DNA of 63,512 nucleotides from Methylobacterium longum (GTDB lineage Bacteria; Pseudomonadota; Alphaproteobacteria; Rhizobiales; Beijerinckiaceae), in contig NZ_BPQS01000031.1 of assembly GCF_022179385.1 (NCBI RefSeq), positions 1-63,512 of the forward strand, given 5' to 3'. The notes beneath the pieces are model-generated. The model saw nothing but the letters and a program-made list of their open reading frames with translations, searched no databases and was not told where the DNA came from. Positions 47,170-55,185 of this stretch are shown here, piece by piece (the first letter of the stretch is position 1; the number at the start of each line of letters is the position of its first letter). The translations under genes and the position numbers were made by a program.

Positions 47170-47264
47170 CGCCGCGCCTCTCTGTTGAGGCTCTAGGGGT
47201 AATCCGCCACAGGCGCCGCGATTAGCCGCTATGATCGGCATGGGTTTTTGAGTTCGGCTCAGGA

Positions 47265-48194
47265 ATGCGGCGCAGCACCCTCGATGACCTGGCGGCCTTC
47301 GCGGCGGTGGCACGCCATCGCAGTTTCACGCGGGCGGCGGCCGAGATCGGCGTGTCGGCCTCCGCCCTCAGCCACACCATGCGGGGGTTGGAGGAACGGT
47401 ACGGCGTGCGCCTCCTGGCTCGCACCACCCGCAGCGTCGCCCCGACCCCGGCCGGCGAGCGGCTGCTCAGGTCCCTGGGGCCTGCCCTCGACGAGGTCGC
47501 ACGGGGCCTCGACGCCCTGGCCGATTGGCGCGGCGTGCCCTCGGGCCGCTTGCGCCTGACGACGTTCGCCTACGCCGCACGCACCGTCCTCGAACCGCGG
47601 CTGCCCCGATTCCTGATCGACCACCCCGCGGTCTCGGTGGAGGTGGTCGTCGACGACCGACTGACCGACATCGTCGCGGCGGGGTTCGATGCCGGCATCC
47701 GCTTCGGCGAGACGGTCGAGCGGGACATGGTCGCGGTCCGGGTCGGACCGGACCTGCGTACGGTGGTCGTCGGCACGCCCGCGTATTTCGCCCGCTATCC
47801 TCGCCCCGCAACGCCCGCCGACCTGGAGGCGCATCGCTGCGTGAATTACCGCCTCGTCGGCGGGGGCGGCCTGCTGCCCTGGGAGTTCGCCCGCGACGGG
47901 CGCGAGATCCGGGTCCGCGCGGGCGGGCAGTTAATCGCTAACGATGGGGGCCTCGCTGCGGCAGCCGTGCGGGCCGGGGCGGGGCTCGGCTACCTGCTGG
48001 AGGACGAGGTCGCCGACGACCTCTCGGCCGGGCGGCTCGTCCAGGTGCTGGACCCCTGGTGTCCCCTGTTCCCGGGCTGCCACCTGTACTACCCCGACCG
48101 GCAGGTCACCCCGGCCCTCCGAAGCCTGATCGAAGTCCTGCGCTGGAGGGATCCGGCGGCACGGGTTGGCGCCGCGCCGCCGGATCCCGCCTGA
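47265..48194 (+). CDS. LysR-type transcriptional regulator
   Basis: 309 residues. The N-terminal HTH has LDDLAAFAAVARHRSFTRAAAEIGVSASALSHTMRGLEERYGVRLLARTTRSVAPTPAGERLL. The substrate-binding domain (about 90-300) begins GRLRLTTFAYAARTVLEPRLPRFLIDHP and includes DAGIRFGETVERDMVAVRVGPDLRTVVVGTPAYFARYPRP. It resembles the regulators that sit divergently beside oxidoreductases. It probably controls the aldo/keto reductase gene at 46075-47169. Confidence 0.92.
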   Translation: MRRSTLDDLAAFAAVARHRSFTRAAAEIGVSASALSHTMRGLEERYGVRLLARTTRSVAPTPAGERLLRSLGPALDEVARGLDALADWRGVPSGRLRLTTFAYAARTVLEPRLPRFLIDHPAVSVEVVVDDRLTDIVAAGFDAGIRFGETVERDMVAVRVGPDLRTVVVGTPAYFARYPRPATPADLEAHRCVNYRLVGGGGLLPWEFARDGREIRVRAGGQLIANDGGLAAAAVRAGAGLGYLLEDEVADDLSAGRLVQVLDPWCPLFPGCHLYYPDRQVTPALRSLIEVLRWRDPAARVGAAPPDPA

Positions 48195-48633
48195 GGCGCG
48201 CCCCGCTACAGGCGGAGCCAGACCCGCGCGACCGCGGCAGCGCAATCGCGATGGCTGCGTGGCCCGCGACCGGGCGGGCCGGCCACGTGCTCCACCTCGG
48301 CCACGCCACGGGGCCGTCCGCCTGGTCGCGGCGCAACATCACCTTCAGGTCGCAGGCGCGCCCCGGGAGGGAATGGATCGGCTCGCGCTCACAGGACGCG
48401 AGGTCCGGTCCCCGGCACCGGTTAAGGGGCGTTCAGCCGGCCCACCGGCCCGCGACGCCGTTCGCGGGCGACGGTCCGGCCACGGATCGGACATCGTCCC
48501 GACCGACGAGCCCGGCGGGGCGGGCGGTCCGCGTGAGGACAGCCTGTGCCGGGGCTCGCGGCGTCCCCCGGCGATGCCGTGGCGGTGACATCGGGATGCC
48601 CGGGGCGCGCGGTGCCGCCCCGGGGCCGACGGA
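48195..48633. other. Gap downstream of LysR gene
   Basis: 439 bp of very GC-rich DNA. Open frames on both strands are Arg/Pro/Gly-rich without family features. No repeat or hairpin of note. Confidence 0.5.
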
Positions 48634-48837
48634 TCACGCCTTGCCGGTGACCTTGTCGGCGACGTGCTTGGCGCCGTCCTTGACGTCGCCGGTCGCCTTC
48701 TGGGCGTCGCCCTTGAGTTCCTGAGCCTTGCCTTCGGCCTTGAGCTTGTCGTTGTCGGTGGCGCTGCCGACGCCCTGCTTCACGGTGCCGACGGCCTCGT
48801 TGGCCAGGCCCTTGATCTTGTCGGTCGTGCTGCTCAT
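48634..48837 (-). CDS. CsbD-family stress protein
   Basis: 67 residues: MSSTTDKIKGLANEAVGTVKQGVG then a Lys/Asp/Ala-rich helical repeat (KLKAEGKAQELKGDAQKATGDVKDGAKHVADKV). This is the full CsbD-like pattern of small hydrophilic general-stress proteins. A Shine-Dalgarno (AGGAGAA) precedes ATG 48837. The molecular role of the family is not settled. Confidence 0.92.
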   Translation of the reverse strand: MSSTTDKIKGLANEAVGTVKQGVGSATDNDKLKAEGKAQELKGDAQKATGDVKDGAKHVADKVTGKA

Positions 48838-48994
48838 GGCGGTTCTCCTTCGCGACTTGGCGCGACCTGGGCGGCCCCGCGATCAGGAACGGCGTCTGCC
48901 CGGGCCTCGTTCCCCGCGCCCGGTCCCGGGAGACGGGGCCGAGGCGTGGCGAGGCCGGCCGGTCGACGACCGCACCGGCATCCCGCGGAGGGCC

Positions 48995-49216
48995 CTAGCG
49001 CCGGCCACGCGCGGGCGGAGACGTTGGCGCCGGCGCAGGCGGGGTCCTGTCCTGCTGCACCAACCGGCGCGGGAGTTCCCGGAGGAGGCCCGTGCGTCGG
49101 TAGGGCGACATCTTCCGCCATGCCCGGATCTCCGGGACCGTACGGCCACACCCCACGCACCATCCGTTTCGGCCGTCGAACCGGCAGACGGAGATGCAAG
49201 GGTCGTCCTTCGCCAT
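48995..49216 (-). CDS. DUF1289-domain protein
   Basis: 73 residues. PCISVCRFDGRNGWCVGCGRTVPEIRAWRKMSPYRRTGLLRELPRRL contains the four conserved cysteines and the CxGCGRT signature of DUF1289, a small Cys-rich family often next to oxidoreductases. The tail is Pro/Ala-rich. Probably binds metal; function unproven. Confidence 0.87.
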   Translation of the reverse strand: MAKDDPCISVCRFDGRNGWCVGCGRTVPEIRAWRKMSPYRRTGLLRELPRRLVQQDRTPPAPAPTSPPARGRR

Positions 49217-49260
49217 GTTACGGGCTCTCTGACGGGCGCGCGTTTTCGCCTCGACACACG

Positions 49261-49280
49261 ATAGGGTACCCCCCTATATA
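49261..49280. promoter_or_regulatory. Probable RcnR operator
   Basis: ATAGGGTACCCCCCTATATA lies 26-45 bases before the rcnR start. It has a C-tract flanked by AT-rich inverted arms, the pattern recognised by RcnR/FrmR/CsoR-type repressors (G/C-tract framed by TA steps). Confidence 0.65.
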
Positions 49281-49305
49281 TCATTCCGGAAGCGGAAGCC
49301 GCCCC

Positions 49306-49584
49306 ATGGCTCACACGATCAAGGAAAAGACCAAGCTCCTGGCGCGGGTGCGCCGGATCAAGGGTCAGGCGGAAGCCGTCGAGCGGGCCCTGGAGGCCGA
49401 GCTCGGGTGCAGCGACGTCCTGATGCTGGTCGCCTCGATGCGTGGAGCCATCAACGGGCTGACCGCCGAGCTGATGGAAGACCACATCCGCCACCACGTC
49501 GTGAACCCGGACGCCGAGCCCGACGCCGAGCGCGCCCGTGGCGCGGCCGAGCTGATCGAGGTGGTGCGGACCTACCTGAAATGA
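49306..49584 (+). CDS. rcnR: RcnR-type (CsoR/RcnR family) metal-sensing repressor
   Basis: 92 residues. The all-helical family core is clear (LLARVRRIKGQAEAVERALEAELGCSDVLMLVASMRGAINGLTAELMEDHIRHHVV). The nickel/cobalt ligands of RcnR are present: His3 (MAH), Cys35 (GCSD), His60 and His64 (EDHIRHH). FrmR keeps some of these, but pairing with an RcnA exporter favours Ni/Co sensing. It is followed by rcnA after 9 bp, so it is autoregulated with its target. Confidence 0.88.
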   Translation: MAHTIKEKTKLLARVRRIKGQAEAVERALEAELGCSDVLMLVASMRGAINGLTAELMEDHIRHHVVNPDAEPDAERARGAAELIEVVRTYLK

Positions 49585-49593
49585 CGGGCGCCG

Positions 49594-50712
49594 ATGACCT
49601 CCTTGCCTGACCTGCTTCAGCAGGGGACCGCACATGCCTGGCTGTTCGTGCCGAGCGCGATCCTGCTCGGCGCCCTGCACGGCCTGGAGCCGGGCCACTC
49701 GAAGACGATGATGGCCGCCTTCATCATCGCGGTCCGGGGCACGGTCACGCAGGCGGTGCTGCTGGGGCTCGCCGCCACGCTCTCGCACACCGCTGTCGTG
49801 TGGCTCATCGCGCTGGGCGGGCAGTATCTCGGCCAGGAATGGGGCGGCGCGGCGAGCGAGCCGTACTTCCAGCTCGCCTCCGCGGTCGTCATCGTCGGCA
49901 TCGCGCTCTGGATGGCGTGGCGCACATGGCGCGCGCAGCACCACGACCATCACCACCGTCACGACGCGGCGAGGCGCGTCGCGACCGAAGCCGGGATCCT
50001 GACGCTGGAGCTGTTCGAGGACGGCGTGCCGCCGCGCTGGCGGGTGCGGGCGGAGGGGGGCGCGCTGCCGGCCGCCGGGGCGACGACCCTCGAGACGGTC
50101 CGGCCCGATGGCGGTCGGCAGACATTCGCCTTCGCGACCGGGGACGACCTCCTGGAAAGCCTGGAGACCGTCCCGGAGCCGCACGCCTTCACGGCGCGTC
50201 TACACCTGGAGGGGCCGGCCGGAGCCGAGACCCATGAGCTTGCCTTCGAAGAGCACGACCACGACCATGGACACATGAACCTGGGCGACGAGGACGACGC
50301 CCATGCCAGGGCGCATGCCGAGGACATCCGCCGCCGCTTCACGGGCCGGCCGGTGACGACCGCTCAGATCGTGCTGTTCGGCCTGACCGGCGGCCTGATC
50401 CCGTGCCCGGCGGCCATCACGGTCCTGCTCCTCTGCATCCAGCTCAAGCAGTTCAGCCTGGGCTTCGCACTCGTCGTCTGCTTCAGCATCGGCTTGGCGC
50501 TCACGATGGTCTCGGCCGGCGTGATCGCGGCGCTCAGCGTCAAGCACGTCGCCGCGCGATGGTCCGGTTTCGGCGGCTTCGCCCGCCAGGCGCCCTACGC
50601 CTCGGCCGCCCTGATCGTCTTGGTCGGCCTCTACACGGGCTGGCTCGGCTGGGAAGGCCTCCACCATCCTGCGGCCACGCAGGCGGACAGGGCGTCGAGC
50701 TTGGCGGGTTGA
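49594..50712 (+). CDS. rcnA: Nickel/cobalt efflux protein RcnA
   Basis: 372 residues with the NicO/RcnA pattern. HGLEPGHSKTMMAAFIIAVRGTV in the first helices is the metal-pathway signature (His and Asp/Glu). A His-rich cytoplasmic loop (HHDHHHRHD about residue 112 and EEHDHDHGH about 223) follows, and FGLTGGLIPCPAAITVLLLC starts the second helix bundle. Between the two His clusters lies a 100-residue loop insert (LTLELFEDGVPPRWRVRAEGG) longer than in E. coli RcnA. It exports Ni2+ and Co2+ from the cytoplasm and is co-transcribed with rcnR. Confidence 0.92.
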   Translation: MTSLPDLLQQGTAHAWLFVPSAILLGALHGLEPGHSKTMMAAFIIAVRGTVTQAVLLGLAATLSHTAVVWLIALGGQYLGQEWGGAASEPYFQLASAVVIVGIALWMAWRTWRAQHHDHHHRHDAARRVATEAGILTLELFEDGVPPRWRVRAEGGALPAAGATTLETVRPDGGRQTFAFATGDDLLESLETVPEPHAFTARLHLEGPAGAETHELAFEEHDHDHGHMNLGDEDDAHARAHAEDIRRRFTGRPVTTAQIVLFGLTGGLIPCPAAITVLLLCIQLKQFSLGFALVVCFSIGLALTMVSAGVIAALSVKHVAARWSGFGGFARQAPYASAALIVLVGLYTGWLGWEGLHHPAATQADRASSLAG

Positions 50713-50839
50713 GCGATCGTTCTCCTCGACGGCTGGGTCCCCGGCATCGCCCCTCCGACGCACGGCCGAGAGCCGGTCGAACCCGGTGCGCACGACCTGT
50801 TCCCCGTGATTGCGGCGGGCCATCCGCGAGCTTGACCAC

Positions 50840-50977
50840 ATGGAACACCAGGATCTCCTGGCTGGCTCCGTCCGGCGGCACATCCTCCACCACGCGGCCG
50901 CGGGCGATCTCTACGGCCAGCGGATGATCGAGGAACCGGGTCGCCGCGGCTACAAGCCCGGCGCCGGGGGGACCTGA
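50840..50977 (+). pseudogene. PadR-family regulator, N-terminal remnant
   Basis: 45 codons: MEHQDLLAGSVRRHILHHAAAGDLYGQRMIEEPGRRGYK matches the first helices of PadR-type winged-helix regulators. The sequence then fails (PGAGGT and stop) where SPGTLYP is expected. PadR-like genes commonly neighbour chrA, which lies about 300 bp away and convergent, so this is probably a broken chromate-operon regulator. The surrounding 50713-51292 holds nothing else recognisable. Confidence 0.6.
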
Positions 50978-51292
50978 CCTCACGGACGGAACGGACCGGC
51001 CGCAGCCAGTCGCGGATCGACCGCGCGACGCCGTCGGGCGGCGATGCCCGCGCCCTGGCGCGCGAAGGGATGCGCGGGCCGTTCCACGAGGTGCCGCCGC
51101 GCGAGGGACCCGACCGCCACGGCACCGCGCGTCGGCGACAAGGGCCGTCCCTCACGACGGGGCAGGCCGCGTCCCTCGCCCCGCCCGAGAGGCTGAGGTG
51201 GCCGGCATCCACCCGAGGTGAAGCCGGCCTGAACGGCGGCCGGGGCCGCCGGCGCGGCGCGACCGCCGGCCGTAATGGGTGACCTTCTCCGG

Positions 51293-52537
51293 TCAGAGCA
51301 GGGTCAGGGCGACGCCGCCCAGGGCCGTGAGCGCGACGACGATCCACGGCGGGACCCGACCGACCGTGAGCAGCACGAAGGCCAGCACGGCCACCGCGAA
51401 ATCGCGGGGGGTGCCGACCGCGCTGGTCCAGACGGGATCGTAGAGCGCGGACCCGAGGATGCCGACCACCGCCGCGTTGGTGCCGCGCATCCCCGCCTGA
51501 GCCAGCGGACGCGTCCGGAACGCGTCCCAGTAGGGCAGCATGCCGTAGACCAGCAGCAACCCCGGGAGGAAGATCGCCACGAGCGCGATGGCCGAGCCCA
51601 CCACCCCGTGGGGCGCCGGCCCGGCGACGGCCCCGAGATAGGCCGCGAAGGTGAACAGCGGGCCGGGCACGGCCTGGGTCGCGCCGTAGCCGGCGAGGAA
51701 GGTGCCGGAGCCGACCCAGCCCGGGGCGACCACCTCGGCCTGCAGCAGCGGCAGCACCACGTGGCCGCCGCCGAACACCAGGGCGCCGGAGCGATAGAAG
51801 GCGTCGAACAGTGCCGGGGCCTGGGCGTGCAGGCCGGCGACGAGCATGTGAGGCACGACGAGGAGCAGGGCGAAGGCGATCAGCGCCGCAGCCCCTGCCC
51901 GACGGGACACCGGGAACGCGAGGTGTCCGGCTTGACCCGGCGGCGCCGCGCGGCAGAGGGCGAGGCCGGCGACGGCGCCGAGGACGATGGCGGCGAGCTG
52001 CCCGACCGAGCCGGCCACGAACACGGTGAGGAACAACGCCGCCACCGCGATGCCGGCGCGCGGCCGGTCCGGCGCCAGGGATCGGGCCATGCCCCACACC
52101 GCCTGCGCGACCACGGCGACGGCGACGAGCTTCAATCCGTGGATCGCGCCGTCGGCGACAGGGCCGGACAGCGCGGCGGCGCCGTACGCGAAGGCGAGCA
52201 GCAGCAGGGCCGACGGGAGGGTGAACCCGGCCCAGGCGGCGAGGCCGCCGGGAAGCCCGCCAGCACGGAAGACGCCCAGCGAGAACCCGACCTGGCTGGA
52301 GGCCGGCCCGGGCAGGAACTGGCAGAGCGCCACCAGGTCGGCATAGCCGCGCTCGTCGAGCCATCGGCGTCGGGTGACCAGCTCGTCGCGGAAGTAGCCG
52401 AGATGCGCGATCGGGCCGCCGAACGCGGTCAGGCCGAGCTTGAGGAAGGCCAGGAACACTTCGCCGGCGGAGCCGGGAGGGCCTGCGGAGGCCTCGCCGG
52501 CAGGCCTCGCCTCAGCGGTCGGGGGAGCATCGGCCAT
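51293..52537 (-). CDS. chrA: Chromate efflux transporter ChrA (long-chain form)
   Basis: 414 residues from ATG 52537 (the open frame extends 78 codons further but those are not native). Two homologous CHR halves are seen: the first with FLKLGLTAFGGPIAHLGYFRDELV and LCQFLPGPASSQVGFSLG, the second with FYRSGALVFGGGHVVLPLLQAEVV and GYGATQAVPGPLFTFAAYLGAV. This is the duplicated long-chain ChrA of about 400 residues. It exports chromate across the inner membrane. The multicopper oxidase gene diverges from it 236 bp away. Confidence 0.93.
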   Translation of the reverse strand: MADAPPTAEARPAGEASAGPPGSAGEVFLAFLKLGLTAFGGPIAHLGYFRDELVTRRRWLDERGYADLVALCQFLPGPASSQVGFSLGVFRAGGLPGGLAAWAGFTLPSALLLLAFAYGAAALSGPVADGAIHGLKLVAVAVVAQAVWGMARSLAPDRPRAGIAVAALFLTVFVAGSVGQLAAIVLGAVAGLALCRAAPPGQAGHLAFPVSRRAGAAALIAFALLLVVPHMLVAGLHAQAPALFDAFYRSGALVFGGGHVVLPLLQAEVVAPGWVGSGTFLAGYGATQAVPGPLFTFAAYLGAVAGPAPHGVVGSAIALVAIFLPGLLLVYGMLPYWDAFRTRPLAQAGMRGTNAAVVGILGSALYDPVWTSAVGTPRDFAVAVLAFVLLTVGRVPPWIVVALTALGGVALTLL

Positions 52538-52772
52538 GGTCCGTCTCGGTCCGTCGTGGCAGGCGGAGGTGGGGTCGCGAGCGTCCAGGGTTCGGCGTCC
52601 CTCGCAGGACGGCCTCCCCCGGCGCCCCATCGAGCGCCGGTCCGGCCTTGCTGTCGCAGCCGCCTGGATCGGTGAGCCTTCCTGCGGTATCGGGTTTCGA
52701 TATCGAGGACGAGGGGCCGGGACAAGGCGCCCTCGCAGGCCCGTCCCGCCCCGTCGCGACAAGGACGCCACG

Positions 52773-54182
52773 ATGCCCGTCCGCAGGCCTCACCCGGACC
52801 GTCGCGAGGTCCTTGGCCAGCTCCTTGGCGCTAGCGGAGCCGCGGCGCTCGGCCTCGCGATCCCGCCGGTTTCCGGCCGCGCCGCGGAGGCGCGCGCGGA
52901 CCACATCCTCCGGATCGCGCCGGTCTCGCACGAGATCGCCCCCGGCAAGGTCATCCGCACGACCGCCTACAACGGCGCCGTCCCGGGGCCCGTCCTGCGC
53001 CTGAAGGAGGGTGAGCCGGTCCGCATCAACGTCGTCAACGACAGCGGCTATCCCAACCTCGTCCACTGGCACGGGTTGCACCTCCCGCCCGAGCAGGACA
53101 GCGCGAGCGAGGAAGGCTCGCCCATCATCGCGCCGGGCGGGTCGCTGGTCTACGCGTTCACGCCGAAACCCTCCGGTACGCGCTGGTACCACAGCCACGC
53201 CATGGCCATGGAGGACCTGACCCGGAGCACCTACTCGGGCGAGTTCGGCTTCCTGATCGTGGAGCCGGCGGCGGGCGACCCCGGCCGCTACGACCGCGAG
53301 GTTCTCCTGGCGTCCCACACCTGGGAAGGCCACTGGGTCAGCATGCAGGACCTGCAGAAGGGGCCGCCGCCGGACAACGGCCTGGAGGCGATGTACCGCT
53401 CGGCGACGCTGGGCGACCGGATGCTCGGCCACGGCGAGCCCGTCCGGGTCCGCGAGGGCGAGCGGGTGCTGTTCCGCATCCTCAACGCCAACGCGAGCAT
53501 GGGCATCTCGCTCGCCCTGCCTGGTCACCGATTCCAGGTGGTCGCGCTCGACGGCAACCCGGTGCCGGTCCAGGCCGCCGTCGAGGTGCTCAAGCTCGAC
53601 GCGGCGGAGCGCGCCGACGTCATTATCGAGATGAACAACCCCGGCGTCTGGGTGCTCGGCTCGACCAAGGACGACGAGCGCGGCATGGGCATGGGCATGG
53701 GCGTGGTCGTCGAGTACGCGAACCGGCGGGGCGAACCGCAATGGGTCCAGCCGCAGCGGGACGACTGGCGCTATGCCGCCTTCGCCCGGGCCGGGGCGGC
53801 GGCCGCGCCGGACGAGACCATCGCCCTGCGGTTCGAGAAGATCCCCGGGGGCCGCGGCGGCTACAACCGCTGGACGATCAACGGCAAGTCCTGGCCCGAC
53901 ACCGATCCGCTGTTCACGGTGCAGCGGGGCAAGCGCTACCGCCTGGTCATGGACAACCACAGCGGCGACGAGCACCCGGTGCACATCCACCGCCACACGT
54001 TCGAGGTCACGAAGGTCGGCGACCAGCCCATGTCGGGGCTGATGAAGGACACGATCAGCCTGCCGCGCTTCTCGAAGGCGGAGATCGACCTCGTCGCCGA
54101 CGACCCCGGCGCGACCTTCTTCCACTGCCACCATCAGGACCACATGGACCAGGGCTTCGCGGGGCTGATCCGCTACGTGTGA
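52773..54182 (+). CDS. Multicopper oxidase with Tat signal
   Basis: 469 residues from ATG 52773. A twin-arginine signal (RREVLGQLLGASGAAALGLA) sends it folded to the periplasm. All copper-site motifs are present: HWHGLHLP and WYHSHAM in the first cupredoxin domain, and HPVHIHRHTFEV and FFHCHHQDHMDQGF in the last. A Met-rich GMGMGMG stretch (about residue 311) resembles the copper-binding loops of CueO-type oxidases, though much shorter. It oxidises Cu(I) or similar substrates, protecting the periplasm. It is first of a block of copper-type genes in the same orientation. Confidence 0.92.
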   Translation: MPVRRPHPDRREVLGQLLGASGAAALGLAIPPVSGRAAEARADHILRIAPVSHEIAPGKVIRTTAYNGAVPGPVLRLKEGEPVRINVVNDSGYPNLVHWHGLHLPPEQDSASEEGSPIIAPGGSLVYAFTPKPSGTRWYHSHAMAMEDLTRSTYSGEFGFLIVEPAAGDPGRYDREVLLASHTWEGHWVSMQDLQKGPPPDNGLEAMYRSATLGDRMLGHGEPVRVREGERVLFRILNANASMGISLALPGHRFQVVALDGNPVPVQAAVEVLKLDAAERADVIIEMNNPGVWVLGSTKDDERGMGMGMGVVVEYANRRGEPQWVQPQRDDWRYAAFARAGAAAAPDETIALRFEKIPGGRGGYNRWTINGKSWPDTDPLFTVQRGKRYRLVMDNHSGDEHPVHIHRHTFEVTKVGDQPMSGLMKDTISLPRFSKAEIDLVADDPGATFFHCHHQDHMDQGFAGLIRYV

Positions 54183-54351
54183 GCCCGGCGAACCTGGGCG
54201 CGGCGCCGCCCCCGGACGGGACGCCCCGGCGACGCGACGGCGCCGGAGAACGCGGCGGCCCAGATCCTTGAGGCTCCACGGATCCGGGGGTCTTGACCTT
54301 CCAGCGGTGGGAAGCCCCATCGCGTCGGGACGGTATCCGCAGGAGAGCGTC

Positions 54352-54564
54352 ATGGTCCGCGTCAAGGTCGACAAGATGGGGTGCGGAGGCTGCGCCAGAG
54401 CCGTGACCGAGGCCGTTCAGGCCATCGAACCCGGCGCCCGGGTGCAGGTCGACCTGGGGACCAAGCTCGTGACCGTGTCGGGCGCCGCCGGACCGGCCGG
54501 GAGGATCGCCCACGCCATCGCGGAGGCGGGCTACCCGGCGGAGCCACTGCCCGCCGCCGCCTGA
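54352..54564 (+). CDS. Heavy-metal-associated (HMA) copper chaperone-like protein
   Basis: 70 residues, a single HMA domain. The metal loop is KMGCGGCARAV (GxxCxxC), in a ferredoxin-like beta-alpha-beta-beta-alpha-beta arrangement. The Tyr-Pro at the end (AEAGYPAEP) is typical of CopZ/MerP-like chaperones. A GGAGAG precedes ATG 54352. No signal peptide, so it acts in the cytoplasm, delivering Cu(I) or a similar ion. Confidence 0.9.
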   Translation: MVRVKVDKMGCGGCARAVTEAVQAIEPGARVQVDLGTKLVTVSGAAGPAGRIAHAIAEAGYPAEPLPAAA

Positions 54565-54655
54565 AGCCGCGGAGCGGAAACCGAACCGGCCTTCCCGGAT
54601 GCACGTCCGATCCGCGGACATGGTCCTGCCCCCCGAACCGGTGTAGACCCTCCCC

Positions 54656-55099
54656 ATGAACCTCGACCGGCAGACCCTGCGCCTGATGGCGGCCGTGATC
54701 CTCGCGATCATCGCCTACGTCGCGCCGTCCGCCGTCCAGGCCCACGAGGGCCATGGGCATCACGGCCATCACGTGATGGCGGCGCGGCCGAAGGTGGTCC
54801 CCCCCACGGCCGTGCCGGCCAAGCCGGCGGTCACCGCCGGGGCGCCCGCGTGGTCCAGGGTCGCGCTCGCCACCGTCGAGGCGGCGCGCATCGAGCCGAC
54901 CGAGGACGGTTGCTGCCGTCCGGGCTGCAGGACCCGCTGCTGCGGGACGATGACCTGCTGCGCCACCGGCGTCCTCGCCGGGCCCTACGCCCTGTCGCCG
55001 TCCCTGTTCCGGGCCGTCACGCTGATCCCGCGCGTCGTCGTCGGCCGCGCCGGCAGCGGCCCCGAGGCCCTGCCCGAGCCCCCACGAACCCGCGCGTGA
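54656..55099 (+). CDS. Secreted His- and Cys-rich protein
   Basis: 147 residues. A signal peptide or N-terminal membrane segment (LRLMAAVILAIIAYVAPSAVQA) is followed by HEGHGHHGHH. Farther on a dense cysteine cluster (GCCRPGCRTRCCGTMTCCATG, seven Cys in about 17 residues) suggests metal binding of metallothionein type. The C-terminus is hydrophobic, then basic. It lies between an HMA chaperone and an RND system, so a periplasmic copper-buffering role is reasonable. No named family is recognised. Confidence 0.7.
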   Translation: MNLDRQTLRLMAAVILAIIAYVAPSAVQAHEGHGHHGHHVMAARPKVVPPTAVPAKPAVTAGAPAWSRVALATVEAARIEPTEDGCCRPGCRTRCCGTMTCCATGVLAGPYALSPSLFRAVTLIPRVVVGRAGSGPEALPEPPRTRA

Positions 55100-55185
55100 G
55101 ATGAGGCGCGCCTGAGGCGCGCGACGCCCGAGGTGCGCCCGTCCGTGGCCGCGCCCGGCATCCCCACCGCGAGGATACCGTTCCC

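Noticed and set aside
50631..52364. 577-codon minus frame overlapping chrA in another phase
   Set aside because: The ChrA repeats read in a different frame; this one is Arg/Pro-rich.
52512..54374. 620-codon open frame on the minus strand opposite the multicopper oxidase
   Set aside because: The plus strand carries all copper-site motifs in one frame; the antisense product shows only composition bias.
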